From JAGPKI01 sp052034135 (GTDB taxonomy: Bacteria > Caldisericota > Caldisericia > UBA6126 > JAGPKI01), in NCBI GenBank assembly GCA_052034135.1, contig JBPOJC010000101.1, forward strand, positions 1-47,132: a stretch of 47,132 nucleotides of DNA, written 5' to 3'. Of this stretch, positions 30,685 through 40,095 are shown in pieces. A program made the position numbers and the translations under genes. Below the pieces are notes generated by a model. The model saw only the letters and a program-made list of their open reading frames with translations. It was not told the DNA's origin and made no database searches. Every line of letters begins with the position of its first letter. Position 1 is the first letter of the stretch.

Positions 30685-32565
30685 ATGTCTGAAAATAACA
30701 AAAAGAAACAACCAAATATTAATTTTCTCCTCCTCATTGTTTTAATTCTTATAGTAATAATCGTATCGTTTATTTTTGATATGAGCAAAGGTGCAAGTCC
30801 TGTTCAGCTTAAATACAATGAATACCTCGTTTATATTGATGATGGAAAAATAATTTCTGCAGAGATACGTGGAAATAAAATCACGGGTAAATTAAAAGAT
30901 GGTTCTGATTATGTTGTAACAATTTATCCAGAATTAATACCAACAATTACTGAAAAGCTTGCTAAAAGCAATGTTCAAACTCAACTTATTCAATCTTCAA
31001 GTTCTGATTTTTGGGGAATTTTTATAAATATCGGAACAACTCTTTTAATCTTGGGTCTTTTTTGGTATATGCTTAGCAGGGCTGTAAAATCATCCGGTGG
31101 AAACCAGGTTTTTAATTTTGGTAAAAGTACTGCAAAACTTTTTATGGAGGATAAGCCAAAAATCTCTTTTAAAGATGTTGCGGGCTTATACGAAACAAAG
31201 CAAGAATTAATTGAGATAGTTGAGTTTTTAAAAGAACCAAAAAAATTTACCTCTATTGGAGCAAAAATACCTAAAGGAGTGCTTCTTGTCGGTCCTCCAG
31301 GCTGCGGTAAAACTCTTCTTGCAAGAGCAATATCAGGAGAAGCAAAAGTTCCATTTTTTAGTGTGTCTGGATCAGAATTTGTTGAAATGTTTGTTGGTGT
31401 CGGAGCTTCTCGAGTAAGAGATCTCTTTATGCAAGCAAGAAAGTATGCTCCATCTCTAATATTTATAGATGAAATAGATGCTGTTGGAAGACATAGAGGT
31501 GCTGGTTTAGGTGGAGGTCATGACGAAAGAGAGCAAACTCTAAATCAGCTTCTTGTAGAAATGGATGGATATGATCCTCGAATTGGAATAATTGTTATTG
31601 CAGCAACAAATAGGCCCGACATTCTTGATCCTGCGTTACTCCGCCCTGGAAGATTCGATAGACATATTGTGGTTAATATGCCAGACAGGCAAGAGAGAGA
31701 AGAAATTTTAAAATTACACGCTCGAAACAAGCCAATAGACGAACAGGTTGATTTTACCGTTCTTGCACGAAGAACTGCAGGTTTTACAGGGGCAGACCTT
31801 GAAAATCTTTTAAATGAAGCAGCTATTCTTACAGCAAGAAGAAACAAGAAAATAATAGAAATGAGTGAAATAGAAGAAGCAATTGACAGAGTTCTTGCCG
31901 GACCTGAGAAGAAAAGTAGGGTTGTAAGTGAAAAAGAAAAAAGAATTATTGCAATACATGAAGTTGGGCATGCTGCAGTAATTAGAAATTTTCCAGATCT
32001 TGAGCCAGTGCACAAAATTTCGATAGTTTCAAGAGGCATGGCTTTAGGTTATACTTTACAGCTTCCTTATGATGACAAATATCTAATGACAAAGCGTGAA
32101 ATCTTCCATAAAATTTGTTCCCTGCTTGGCGGAAGAGCAGCTGAAGAAGTTATTATAGGAGACATAACGACAGGAGCTGAAAATGATCTTGAACAAGTAA
32201 CAAATCTTGCAGCAGATATGATAACAAAATATGGAATGAGTAATTTATTGGGACCCCGTAGTTTCGGAAAAGAACATGGTCCAGTATTCTTAGGAAAAGA
32301 CCTTGTTAAGGAGAAAGATTACAGCGAATCGACTGGTAAATTAATTGATGCAGAAGTTAATAAAGTTATAGAAAAAGCTTATAAAGAAGCTAAAAATATA
32401 ATCATCGCAAAAAAAACAGAAATTATAGATATATCTAACATACTTTTACAAAGAGAGAGTCTCGAAGGTGAAGAGCTTGATAAATATCTTGATCTTCTAA
32501 AACTTAATTTAGAAGAAGAGGAAGAGAAAGAGGAAGAGAAAAAAGAAAAAATAGAAACTATTTAA
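30685..32565 (+). CDS. ftsH: ATP-dependent zinc metalloprotease FtsH
   Basis: FtsH is a membrane-bound hexameric protease. The 626-residue protein has two N-terminal transmembrane helices (about 14-32 and 112-130) around an extracytoplasmic domain. The AAA module follows, with Walker A LLVGPPGCGKTLLARA, Walker B PSLIFIDEIDAVGRHRGAG and the second region of homology DPALLRPGRFDRHIVVN. The zinc-binding HExxH is HEVGH instead of the commoner HEAGH, and the third ligand is in ITTGAENDLEQVT. The C-terminus ends in a long glutamate/lysine stretch. It closes the unit beginning at the tRNA. Confidence 0.97.
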   Translation: MSENNKKKQPNINFLLLIVLILIVIIVSFIFDMSKGASPVQLKYNEYLVYIDDGKIISAEIRGNKITGKLKDGSDYVVTIYPELIPTITEKLAKSNVQTQLIQSSSSDFWGIFINIGTTLLILGLFWYMLSRAVKSSGGNQVFNFGKSTAKLFMEDKPKISFKDVAGLYETKQELIEIVEFLKEPKKFTSIGAKIPKGVLLVGPPGCGKTLLARAISGEAKVPFFSVSGSEFVEMFVGVGASRVRDLFMQARKYAPSLIFIDEIDAVGRHRGAGLGGGHDEREQTLNQLLVEMDGYDPRIGIIVIAATNRPDILDPALLRPGRFDRHIVVNMPDRQEREEILKLHARNKPIDEQVDFTVLARRTAGFTGADLENLLNEAAILTARRNKKIIEMSEIEEAIDRVLAGPEKKSRVVSEKEKRIIAIHEVGHAAVIRNFPDLEPVHKISIVSRGMALGYTLQLPYDDKYLMTKREIFHKICSLLGGRAAEEVIIGDITTGAENDLEQVTNLAADMITKYGMSNLLGPRSFGKEHGPVFLGKDLVKEKDYSESTGKLIDAEVNKVIEKAYKEAKNIIIAKKTEIIDISNILLQRESLEGEELDKYLDLLKLNLEEEEEKEEEKKEKIETI

Positions 32566-32771
32566 GCTAACCTAAAAAGGCTCCATTTATGAATTTTGAA
32601 AAATAATTCAAAGTTAGTTATTATTTTAATTTTATTAATTTCAGTTTATTTTAACCAGATTTTTTGACATAATCAAGAAGCTTAAGACATTCAAACTCTC
32701 ATTGTTCTATATCAAAAATCATGATAATGCTTATTGTCCAATTTCTCTTTGACCTCCTTTTTTTGAGTTCG
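32566..32771. other. Gap between convergent ftsH and transporter genes
   Basis: No gene is seen. A 10-base inverted repeat, TTTGACCTCC (32748-32757) and GGAGGTCAAA (32787-32796), spans the stop codon of the transporter gene with a T-rich 29-base loop. It could act in termination, but it lacks a proper following T-run on either strand. Confidence 0.35.
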
Positions 32772-33641
32772 TTATACCGTTTTAGAGGAGGTCAAATTTA
32801 ATTTTCCTTGTTTCTTTAGGTAAACCAACCAATACAAAAAGCCAACAAAAAAGGCTCCACCGATGATGTTTCCTACAGTAACAGGAATTAGGTTCTTTAC
32901 AAAAAAACCGTATGTATTTAAATTGGTAAGCTGATTTAATGATAAGTTTAAACTACTTATAACTTTTTGATTCTTACTTAGAACAATACCAATGGGAATT
33001 AGATACATATTAGCTACACAGTGTTCAAAACTTAGCGCAACGAACGCAGTAATAGGAAATATAATAGCTAATATTTTGCCTGTAATATCTCTTGAGGCAA
33101 AAGATAACCAAACCCCAAGGCATACAAGCCAATTACATAGTATTCCTCGACAAAAAGCTTCCCCTAATGAGATATTTATTTTTGAATTAGCTATAGAAAC
33201 TATTGTAGCTCCGAGCGAAAAATCATTTGTTTTCCATAAACCACTATAGTAATATAACAAAACCATTAATAATGCCCCAATAAAGTTACAAAAATATACA
33301 ACTACCCAATTGCGTAATAGTTTTGACAGAGAAATCCTTTTATCCAGTAATGACATAATAATTAAGTTATTACCGGTGAATAGCTCTGCTCCGCCAATGA
33401 TAACTAATATAAGGCCAAGACTAAAGACAATTCCTGATATAAATTTCCCAATGCCATATCCTACGTATTTCATGCTATCGTATAGGATTAGGGTAGACAT
33501 CATTCCTCCAAACGCAATAAAAGCACCTCCAAGTAAACCAAGAACAACAAGTCTTATAAGTGGTAAATTAGCTTTGTTTGTGCAAACATTTTCAGCCAGA
33601 TTTTGAGCAATGTCTCCTGGGCTATCACAATATTTTTCCAC
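32772..33641 (-). CDS. Formate/nitrite transporter family protein
   Basis: The 289-residue membrane protein has six hydrophobic segments and the family motifs LGGAFIAFGGMMSTLIL, GGAELFTGNNLIIMSLL, FCRGILCNWLVCLGVWLSFA and FEHCVANMYLIPIGI. The last carries the central-pore histidine seen in FocA. It is a pentameric channel for small monovalent anions (formate, nitrite or hydrosulfide); the substrate cannot be told from sequence. It stands alone, flanked by repeat-rich DNA. Confidence 0.92.
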   Translation of the reverse strand: MEKYCDSPGDIAQNLAENVCTNKANLPLIRLVVLGLLGGAFIAFGGMMSTLILYDSMKYVGYGIGKFISGIVFSLGLILVIIGGAELFTGNNLIIMSLLDKRISLSKLLRNWVVVYFCNFIGALLMVLLYYYSGLWKTNDFSLGATIVSIANSKINISLGEAFCRGILCNWLVCLGVWLSFASRDITGKILAIIFPITAFVALSFEHCVANMYLIPIGIVLSKNQKVISSLNLSLNQLTNLNTYGFFVKNLIPVTVGNIIGGAFFVGFLYWLVYLKKQGKLNLTSSKTV

Positions 33642-33825
33642 TATTACCCCCTTTTATTAGTTTCTTTAGAATATTTTATTATTACTACATGATAATAATA
33701 TCTAAAAAGATGAAATTTCATATTCTCAAGTGTTATGTCTTGAATTAATATTTTCTTTATTAATAGAGAGGTATCAATATTTAAAGCATAGATACTGAGA
33801 TTCCTTAAGGACTTGTGTGCGATAA

Positions 33826-34060
33826 TACCGCATTTCAGAATGACGGAGTGGGTGTCATCCTGAGGAAGTGTATCTTCATTTTGCTTCGTAAGGATCTCGT
33901 GGTGTGTCATTCCCGCGAAAGCGGGAATCCAGGAAAAAAAGAATATAGATCCCCGATAAAAGATTTCGGGGATGACAGTTGTGCGGATTTTGGGGATGAC
34001 CACCCCTCTCCTGTCTTCCTGAGAGAGCGTATCTTTATTTTGCGACTGAAGGAACTCCTC
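33826..34060. repeat. REP-like palindromic repeat cluster 1
   Basis: Several palindromes sit in the 460-base gap 33642-34101: ATTCCCGC-GAAA-GCGGGAAT (33909-33928) and ATCCCCGA...TCGGGGAT (33949-33973), each followed by CC or GAC motifs, together with relatives such as GTCATCCTGAGGAAG and GATGACCACCCC. Related units recur in two other gaps of this window. ORFs across this area, with HSRESGNPG or FAGMT strings, are translations of the repeats. No gene is seen in the gap. Confidence 0.8.
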
Positions 34061-34101
34061 TTTTCGCTATTATAGAGTTTGAACCCATTATAAATAGATG
34101 A

Positions 34102-36972
34102 TTAAGTTAACCTTGATATAATGACAGTCTCTGTCTCCTTTACCCACTCCACTGTCGCACCTAAACTTTCAGCAATGAACCTTACAGGAACAAATGTTCT
34201 ACCATTCTTTATTACCGGAGGAGCGTCTAAAACATAGGTTCTTCCATTTATGAATGCCGTTGTATTCTCAATTTGGAGAGTGATTGTCATCGAATCAAAC
34301 TGTATAACAATTGTTTGAGTCTCCTTTACCCACTCTACTGTCGCACCGAAACTTTCAGCAATGAACCTTACAGGAACAAATGTTCTACCATTTAATATAA
34401 ATGGTGGATAATCAAGAGTTATTTCCTTACCATCAATTGTGGCAATTGGATTTCCTATTGAAAGCTTAATTAAAATCTGGTGATAGTTGTAAACTTCTAT
34501 TTTCAGGGTTGATGAATTGCCTAATGCATCTGTTGCAACAATTGTAATCTCGTTATTACCGAGTACTAATGGAATAACTACTTCAAATAAATCATGAACA
34601 ACATTTGCCTGTATACCATTTGCTGTTACTTTAGCACCTGGCTCCACTCTACCTCTTAAAGTAAATTCTTTCTGGTCAATTAGTTTATCTATTTTTTCGA
34701 TTAATATTTCAGGTCCTGTTGTGTCAAGAACAATTTCTACACTTTTCTTAATCTCTTCATTTTCATATTTTGCTACAACTATCAGCTGATTGAAGCCCTC
34801 TTTTAATCTCACATTAATAGCAAACTTACCAAATTCATCTGCACTTACTGAATTTTCCCAAATGCTAACAAGCGCCTCTGGCAAAGTTTTACCTGTAATT
34901 GTTACATTAGGATTGTTAGTAGGGCTTTCTACTGGGTCAATCTCGAGAAATAGTTTTTGCTCGCGCTTTATCACTCTAATGGTAGTTTGACCTGGCATCA
35001 TTCCTTCCTTTGAAGCTTCAACAGTTATTTCGCCAATTTCAGTTGGATGAATTACTGTATTAAATTTACCTTTTTCGTTAGTCTTTCCACTTACCGATAC
35101 ACCACAACCAGTTATTTTAACTGTAGCACCTTGCACTTCCCTGCCTGTCCCAACTTCTTTAACTGTAATTGTTACATCATTATCTTCTTTTACATAAATA
35201 GTTGTCGGATTCACAGATATACCGTTACTTAGCACAGAATCAAAATAAAGCACCTTCTCAATCTTCATTTGATATGGTGGTGAGAAGAGTTTATTCTCGT
35301 AGTAAAAATCAACCCATGCAATTTTCTCTCCGAGTCCTGTTGGGGTAAAAAGCATAATTGCTTCTAATTGAATTTTATCACCACCATTATTAGCATTCTT
35401 TATCTTGCCGTAAACTGTATTTTCATGCTGAGCGCCAGTAATACCTATTATTCCGTCCTTAAATAAAGCTTCATCCCTGCTATCCGCTGTTAAAATCTCA
35501 AATTTCAAATGGTTTTCATAAGCATAAATAAGGTCATAGTTATAAATATTCATATAATTTTTAGGGAGTTCCTTGCCAGTTTTTGCATCGTAAACTTTCA
35601 TTTTTAGTCTTCCCGCCCCAATCTGGGTTGTTGGAATGCTGTCAAAGTCAAGATAAAATGTATAATCCTTTCTGTAACGCGTCTCAACCTTCTTAGGTGA
35701 ATCTGATGAAATCGGTGGTCCACCTGCTACATCCATATTTCCATAAGGATTGCAACCAATGAGTCCTCCAATTGTAGTTATATCCTCAGCAAAGATATAA
35801 AATTTACATCTTCCTTTAGTATCAAACACCAATGAATCATGATAATCAAGTTTCCCATCCTCATTTATGTCTGCAAATAAATAACCATCATCGTAAGGCA
35901 AATTATAAATTGCTCCAAAACCCCATCCTTCATATGGTGGAGGAAAATCGAACTGAGGATTTATTTTAAAAGCACCATCATCCCACATAATATTTGATGT
36001 TATATAATAAGTATAGTAACCTGTATCAGTAACATATCCATTTGAATTAATATCTTTTACTTTAAATCCATCAATTTCGTGAAGCTCTTTATTTAGTAAA
36101 TCAATCTTGCCATTCAAATTGTAATCGATACCTAAATGGAGAAAGTATCTATCACCATTGTCGAGAAGGAAATTCGCTTGTGAACCATTCATATTGTAAG
36201 TTCCATATGTAGTTCTTGGTTTAGGCATAAATTCGAAATTCGCAGGCTTTGTAGTAAATGGGGTAAATCTGGCATACTCTTTTACACCACCGCAAACATT
36301 TATATCTTTGTCAACTCCCTTTATTGGCATACCTTGAGCATTTCTTGCTGATACAGTAATCTCATAAATCCTATTATCTCCTGCGGTAAGTACAAAATCA
36401 GGTTCTCCCGGTACAGTAAAAATTCTCCTCTCTGGATCTTCAGTATTTATTATCTCATATGTAACTGTTGGCTTTGCAACGTCTACTTTTACGCTCCCTG
36501 CTCTTTTTCTGTCAGGAGTATAAACTGTAATATAAAAAGCTCCGGCGTCATTAGCACAAAAACCTTTAAAGATATATTTACCTTCTTTTGCTTGAGTAAA
36601 ATCAATAGTTATTGGCTCAAATCCGAATAAATTTTTATTTGAAATCCTTGTTCCATCATCATTATGCAAATTCGTTCTCACCCAGTAATATTGTCCCAAT
36701 TCAGCTGGATGATTATCCTTAAAAAGAATATTCCATACAGTTCTATCATCTATTTCTCCGCCAAGAGTTAAGTCAACTGGCTCACCAAATTCATCTGTAA
36801 CATAAATAGTAAAAGGAGAGGTAGGGTCTACTAATTCAGGAACACACCCAGCAGTTAAAGGATTTGGCGAATAAGTAACAACCAATCCTTGAGCTGCTGT
36901 TGTATTATGATTTATTGGAATTAAACAAAAAAGCAACGCTATACATATTGATATTGAAAATACTTTCTTCAT
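34102..36972 (-). CDS. Large secreted protein with Ig-like modules and a copper-amine-oxidase-N-like C-terminal domain
   Basis: I start it at 36972, where GGAGG precedes ATG and a signal peptide begins (MKKVFSISICIALLFCLIPI); the longer frame from 37005 adds 11 unlikely residues. The mature protein (about 930 residues) has beta-rich N-terminal modules and two calcium-loop-like stretches (DYNLNGKIDLLNKE and DINEDGKLDYHDS, dockerin/EF-hand style). These are followed by Ig-like or carboxypeptidase-regulatory-like repeats (VQGATVKITGCGVSVSG; VTITGKTLPEALVSIWENS). It ends in a two-lobed domain, each lobe with NGRTFVPVRFIAES and GATVEWVKET, as in the copper amine oxidase N-terminal family of thermophile surface proteins. 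No enzyme motif is seen; a surface or adhesion role is likely. Confidence 0.8.
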   Translation of the reverse strand: MKKVFSISICIALLFCLIPINHNTTAAQGLVVTYSPNPLTAGCVPELVDPTSPFTIYVTDEFGEPVDLTLGGEIDDRTVWNILFKDNHPAELGQYYWVRTNLHNDDGTRISNKNLFGFEPITIDFTQAKEGKYIFKGFCANDAGAFYITVYTPDRKRAGSVKVDVAKPTVTYEIINTEDPERRIFTVPGEPDFVLTAGDNRIYEITVSARNAQGMPIKGVDKDINVCGGVKEYARFTPFTTKPANFEFMPKPRTTYGTYNMNGSQANFLLDNGDRYFLHLGIDYNLNGKIDLLNKELHEIDGFKVKDINSNGYVTDTGYYTYYITSNIMWDDGAFKINPQFDFPPPYEGWGFGAIYNLPYDDGYLFADINEDGKLDYHDSLVFDTKGRCKFYIFAEDITTIGGLIGCNPYGNMDVAGGPPISSDSPKKVETRYRKDYTFYLDFDSIPTTQIGAGRLKMKVYDAKTGKELPKNYMNIYNYDLIYAYENHLKFEILTADSRDEALFKDGIIGITGAQHENTVYGKIKNANNGGDKIQLEAIMLFTPTGLGEKIAWVDFYYENKLFSPPYQMKIEKVLYFDSVLSNGISVNPTTIYVKEDNDVTITVKEVGTGREVQGATVKITGCGVSVSGKTNEKGKFNTVIHPTEIGEITVEASKEGMMPGQTTIRVIKREQKLFLEIDPVESPTNNPNVTITGKTLPEALVSIWENSVSADEFGKFAINVRLKEGFNQLIVVAKYENEEIKKSVEIVLDTTGPEILIEKIDKLIDQKEFTLRGRVEPGAKVTANGIQANVVHDLFEVVIPLVLGNNEITIVATDALGNSSTLKIEVYNYHQILIKLSIGNPIATIDGKEITLDYPPFILNGRTFVPVRFIAESFGATVEWVKETQTIVIQFDSMTITLQIENTTAFINGRTYVLDAPPVIKNGRTFVPVRFIAESLGATVEWVKETETVIISRLT

Positions 36973-37036
36973 ATTTATTACCTCCATATTATAGTAGTTC
37001 ATCATACTATAAATATGGTATTTCTTTATTTATGGT

Positions 37037-38050
37037 TCAATCTTTACCTTTTCTCATTGCTTCTATAACTTCTTTAGACTGAGGAATAACAAGCACTGCT
37101 CCTATAATCATTGGCAGGTAAAAGCTTAAAAACCTCCATAGAAATATATAGACGGGCGATTGAATGTTAATAAAGCTTTTTGTGAGAAAATTATACCCAA
37201 CTTCGGCTATACCACTACCACCGGGTGTAGGCAAATAAGGCTGCAGAAGGTAAAAAGAAGCCTGAGCTAAAAAGATATTCATAAACCCAACATCCTTAGC
37301 TCCAATTGTTTTTAGAAGAAAATAAGGAAGAGAAAATTGTGAAACCCAGAATAATAAAGACCAGAATAATACTTTGGGAAACCATGAATAATTCTTGAGC
37401 AAGGGCTCAATATTTTTAGGTCCATTTCTTAAAGAATTTGAGATAGAAGAAGCGATTCTGTTTAAAAATTTAAACCTTCCACCGAGGAAATCTAACAATT
37501 TACATATGGCTTCTCTAATAATAGTGGAATATTTATTTTTGCTAAATAAAATGAAATAACCAAAAATAGAAGCAAGCCCATATATGACAAGAACAATAAT
37601 AATTATGTTTCCTAAAAAACTACCGAGATAATTTTTTAAACTTATACCTAAAATTATAGAAAGCAAACCCCTGAGAAAACCATTTAAAATCATTTTTGCC
37701 ATTACTGCTGGGAAAGATAATTCTAAGCCAACATTAGCGCCTTTCAGTAATACTAATTCTGCGGGTAAAAACCCAGAATTAAATGGAGTTATTGCCCCAA
37801 AAAAGAAACTTGATAGCATTATTTTGAGTAACTGGAACAATCCTAATTTATGACCTATAGCATCAAGAACTATTTTTAGAGACATTGTGTCTGCAATCCA
37901 CCAAATTGCAGTTACCCCTAATGCAAATATTAGCCATAAATAATTCAAACCCTCGAAACTAATTTTTCCAGTAGTACGAATAAGAATAAATATTCCAATA
38001 AACCCAAATAAAAGCGAAATAACAAACCCCTGCCACGGTTTTAAATTCAT
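37037..38050 (-). CDS. Flippase-like / LPG-synthase transmembrane-domain protein
   Basis: The 337-residue protein is strongly hydrophobic with about eight helices and matches the UPF0104 / lysylphosphatidylglycerol-synthase membrane domain, including FFFGAITPFNSGFLPAELVLL and LPTPGGSGIAEVGYNFL near the ends. It lacks the soluble aminoacyl-transferase domain, so it more likely moves or handles lipid than makes lysyl-lipid. Its start overlaps the thiI stop by one base (TAATG). Confidence 0.85.
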   Translation of the reverse strand: MNLKPWQGFVISLLFGFIGIFILIRTTGKISFEGLNYLWLIFALGVTAIWWIADTMSLKIVLDAIGHKLGLFQLLKIMLSSFFFGAITPFNSGFLPAELVLLKGANVGLELSFPAVMAKMILNGFLRGLLSIILGISLKNYLGSFLGNIIIIVLVIYGLASIFGYFILFSKNKYSTIIREAICKLLDFLGGRFKFLNRIASSISNSLRNGPKNIEPLLKNYSWFPKVLFWSLLFWVSQFSLPYFLLKTIGAKDVGFMNIFLAQASFYLLQPYLPTPGGSGIAEVGYNFLTKSFINIQSPVYIFLWRFLSFYLPMIIGAVLVIPQSKEVIEAMRKGKD

Positions 38051-39168
38051 TAGATGTTCACTTCTTTCAACAAATTTTCAATCTCTTCGTTAAAATCAAC
38101 TTTTTTCAATAACTCAGCATAGGTATCTGAGGATATTCTTGTTGCGGGTTTAGTAGGAACAAATTCACATTTTTTATTTACTTTATGATCAAATGTGCCT
38201 ATCTTTATAGCTAAACTTATAATTTCTTCCTTATTCAGACCAATTAATGGTCTTAAAACAGGTAATTCAGAAGATCTATCCAAAACTTGAAGATTATCAA
38301 GAGTTTGAGAAGCAACCTGACCCAAGTTTTCCCCTGTAATAATTGCTTTTGCGCCATATTTTTTAGCTACTATATTTGCCACTTTGTACATTGCACTTTT
38401 ACATAAAATGCACATATATTTCCCAACATTTTTACTTTGCAACTTCTTAAGAAACTTTGAATAGTTTGAAATACTGATCAATTTTATTTTCCTTCCTACA
38501 TAACTCATTAAAATCTCTTTTATTTTATCTGGCTCATCCTCTCCTAAATGCAGTATTATTATCTCGCAGCCTCTTTTACCCATTAGCCATGTAGAAACAG
38601 GAGAATCAATACCATTTGAAACCAATGCTACAACTTTTCCCTGACTACCGTATGGCAGTCCTCCAGGACCATTTATTTTTTCCCAATAAATAAATGTATC
38701 GTAAACATTTGCATCAACGTATATTTTTAGTTCTGCATTTTTAAGGTCTACTTTTATATCGTCAAAAAAAGAGGCGAGCTCGATTTCAATTGTTTTATGA
38801 GAGATTTTAAGCTGTTTATCTTTTTTAGCTCTAATGCAAAAAGAATTTGGAGGATTAGCAAGGAAGGTATCTTTTACTTTGCTAAATCTCTCCTTAATTG
38901 ATGAGACATTTGATTTACACTTTAAAGCAAAACTTACAAAATTAACTCCAAATGTATTAGCGATATATATTGCATCTTCTTTTTTTAAGTTTCCATAAAT
39001 GCAAATTGCATCATTTTCTACTCTTATTTTCTCGAAATCTATTTCCCTTCTATTTAGCTTTTCAACTATATTGGATATGAGTATATCCCTAAAACTTTTT
39101 TTAACATAAGTCTTTTTTAAAAATAGTTCGGAGTAGCGAACAATTAATGCATCATAGTCTATTCCCAT
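38050..39168 (-). CDS. thiI: tRNA 4-thiouridine synthase ThiI
   Basis: ThiI adenylates U8 of tRNA and inserts sulfur; in some bacteria it also helps thiamine synthesis. The 372-residue protein starts IDYDALIVRYSELFLKKTYV, has the THUMP domain (about residues 60-165) and the PP-loop in VALVSNGIDSPVSTWLMGKR, where the usual SGGIDSP reads SNGIDSP. It continues with MCILCKSAMYKVANIVAKKY, including two cysteines, and ITGENLGQVASQTLDNLQVL. There is no C-terminal rhodanese domain, so it belongs to the short class. It overlaps ftcD by 10 bases and the membrane-protein gene by one. Confidence 0.92.
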   Translation of the reverse strand: MGIDYDALIVRYSELFLKKTYVKKSFRDILISNIVEKLNRREIDFEKIRVENDAICIYGNLKKEDAIYIANTFGVNFVSFALKCKSNVSSIKERFSKVKDTFLANPPNSFCIRAKKDKQLKISHKTIEIELASFFDDIKVDLKNAELKIYVDANVYDTFIYWEKINGPGGLPYGSQGKVVALVSNGIDSPVSTWLMGKRGCEIIILHLGEDEPDKIKEILMSYVGRKIKLISISNYSKFLKKLQSKNVGKYMCILCKSAMYKVANIVAKKYGAKAIITGENLGQVASQTLDNLQVLDRSSELPVLRPLIGLNKEEIISLAIKIGTFDHKVNKKCEFVPTKPATRISSDTYAELLKKVDFNEEIENLLKEVNI

Positions 39169-40058
39169 AATTTTGTTTCAATAATCTGATCTTTGGTAAG
39201 AGAAGGCAACTGAGTGTAATATGCCAAAGATTCAAGAGCAGCCGCCAAAGGCAATAGCCCAATAAGCTCCGTTTCTCTTATTGAAACCCCATACCTTTTT
39301 GCTTCTAACTTAACAAGCTCAACTACTCTATATAAAGGCAATTTTTTGAAATCAAGAATATTCATAGAAACCTGAGCTAATCCCTTCTCTTCTATAAACA
39401 TTCCTCTTGCCTGAAGGTACCTATGTCCGCCATTACTCTCTCTAATTTTTTTTGATATTTCTTTAGCAATTTCTACGTTTTCTGTATCCAGGTAAACATT
39501 AAAAGCTATTAAAAACTCTCTTGCTCCAACAGCAGTAGCGCCAGCAGTTGGATGCTTTTTTGATGGTCCAAAATCTGGCTTCCACTCCTCTAAACAAAGC
39601 TTATCATCAAGGCCTTCAAACTCACCTTTTCTTATATTTGGTAAAGCTCTGCAGTATTCTCTTTTTGCTGAATTTGCATAAAGAAATACAGGAATATTAA
39701 GTTCTTCACCTATCATTCTGCCAAGCTCTTCGCTTGCTTTTATGCAATCATCCATTGCAGTATTAGAAAGCGGTATTAGGGGTATTACATCAATTGCCCC
39801 CATTCTCGGATGAGTTCCTTTATGGTTATTTAAATCAATTAGCTCTGAGGCTTTCTTTGCAAGATTAAAAGCACCTTTAATCACGTATTCAATAGGACCA
39901 ATAAAAGTGATAACAGTCCTATTATGATCTGGATCAGATGAATAGTCTATAAGTTTAAGCTCTTTTATTTTTCTTATTTCATCAATGCATTGCTCAATTA
40001 TTTCTTTGTTTCTTCCCTCTGAAATGTTAGGAACACATTCTACAATCTTACTTTCCAT
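39159..40058 (-). CDS. ftcD: Glutamate formimidoyltransferase
   Basis: This enzyme moves the formimino group from formiminoglutamate, a histidine-breakdown product, to tetrahydrofolate. The start at 40058 gives MESKIVECVPNISEGRNKEI (299 residues) behind GGAG six bases away; in-frame ATGs at 40070 and 40082 lie upstream. Motifs: YSSDPDHNRTVITFIGP, NNHKGTHPRMGAIDVIPLIP, GATAVGAREFLIAFNVYL and QVSMNILDFKKLPLYRVVEL. Only the transferase domain is present, without cyclodeaminase. No other histidine-degradation gene is visible. Confidence 0.92.
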   Translation of the reverse strand: MESKIVECVPNISEGRNKEIIEQCIDEIRKIKELKLIDYSSDPDHNRTVITFIGPIEYVIKGAFNLAKKASELIDLNNHKGTHPRMGAIDVIPLIPLSNTAMDDCIKASEELGRMIGEELNIPVFLYANSAKREYCRALPNIRKGEFEGLDDKLCLEEWKPDFGPSKKHPTAGATAVGAREFLIAFNVYLDTENVEIAKEISKKIRESNGGHRYLQARGMFIEEKGLAQVSMNILDFKKLPLYRVVELVKLEAKRYGVSIRETELIGLLPLAAALESLAYYTQLPSLTKDQIIETKLWE

Positions 40059-40095
40059 ATTTTTCTCCATTTTATTTTCCAAGGTATTTAGATGA

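Noticed and set aside
31545..32039. 164-codon reverse-strand ORF opposite ftsH
   Set aside because: It is antisense to conserved FtsH motifs, with no ribosome site or known family.
33644..34075. ORFs on both strands in the gap upstream of the transporter gene
   Set aside because: They contain strings such as HSRESGNPG and IPAFAGMT that are typical false translations of palindromic repeats, and lack ribosome sites.
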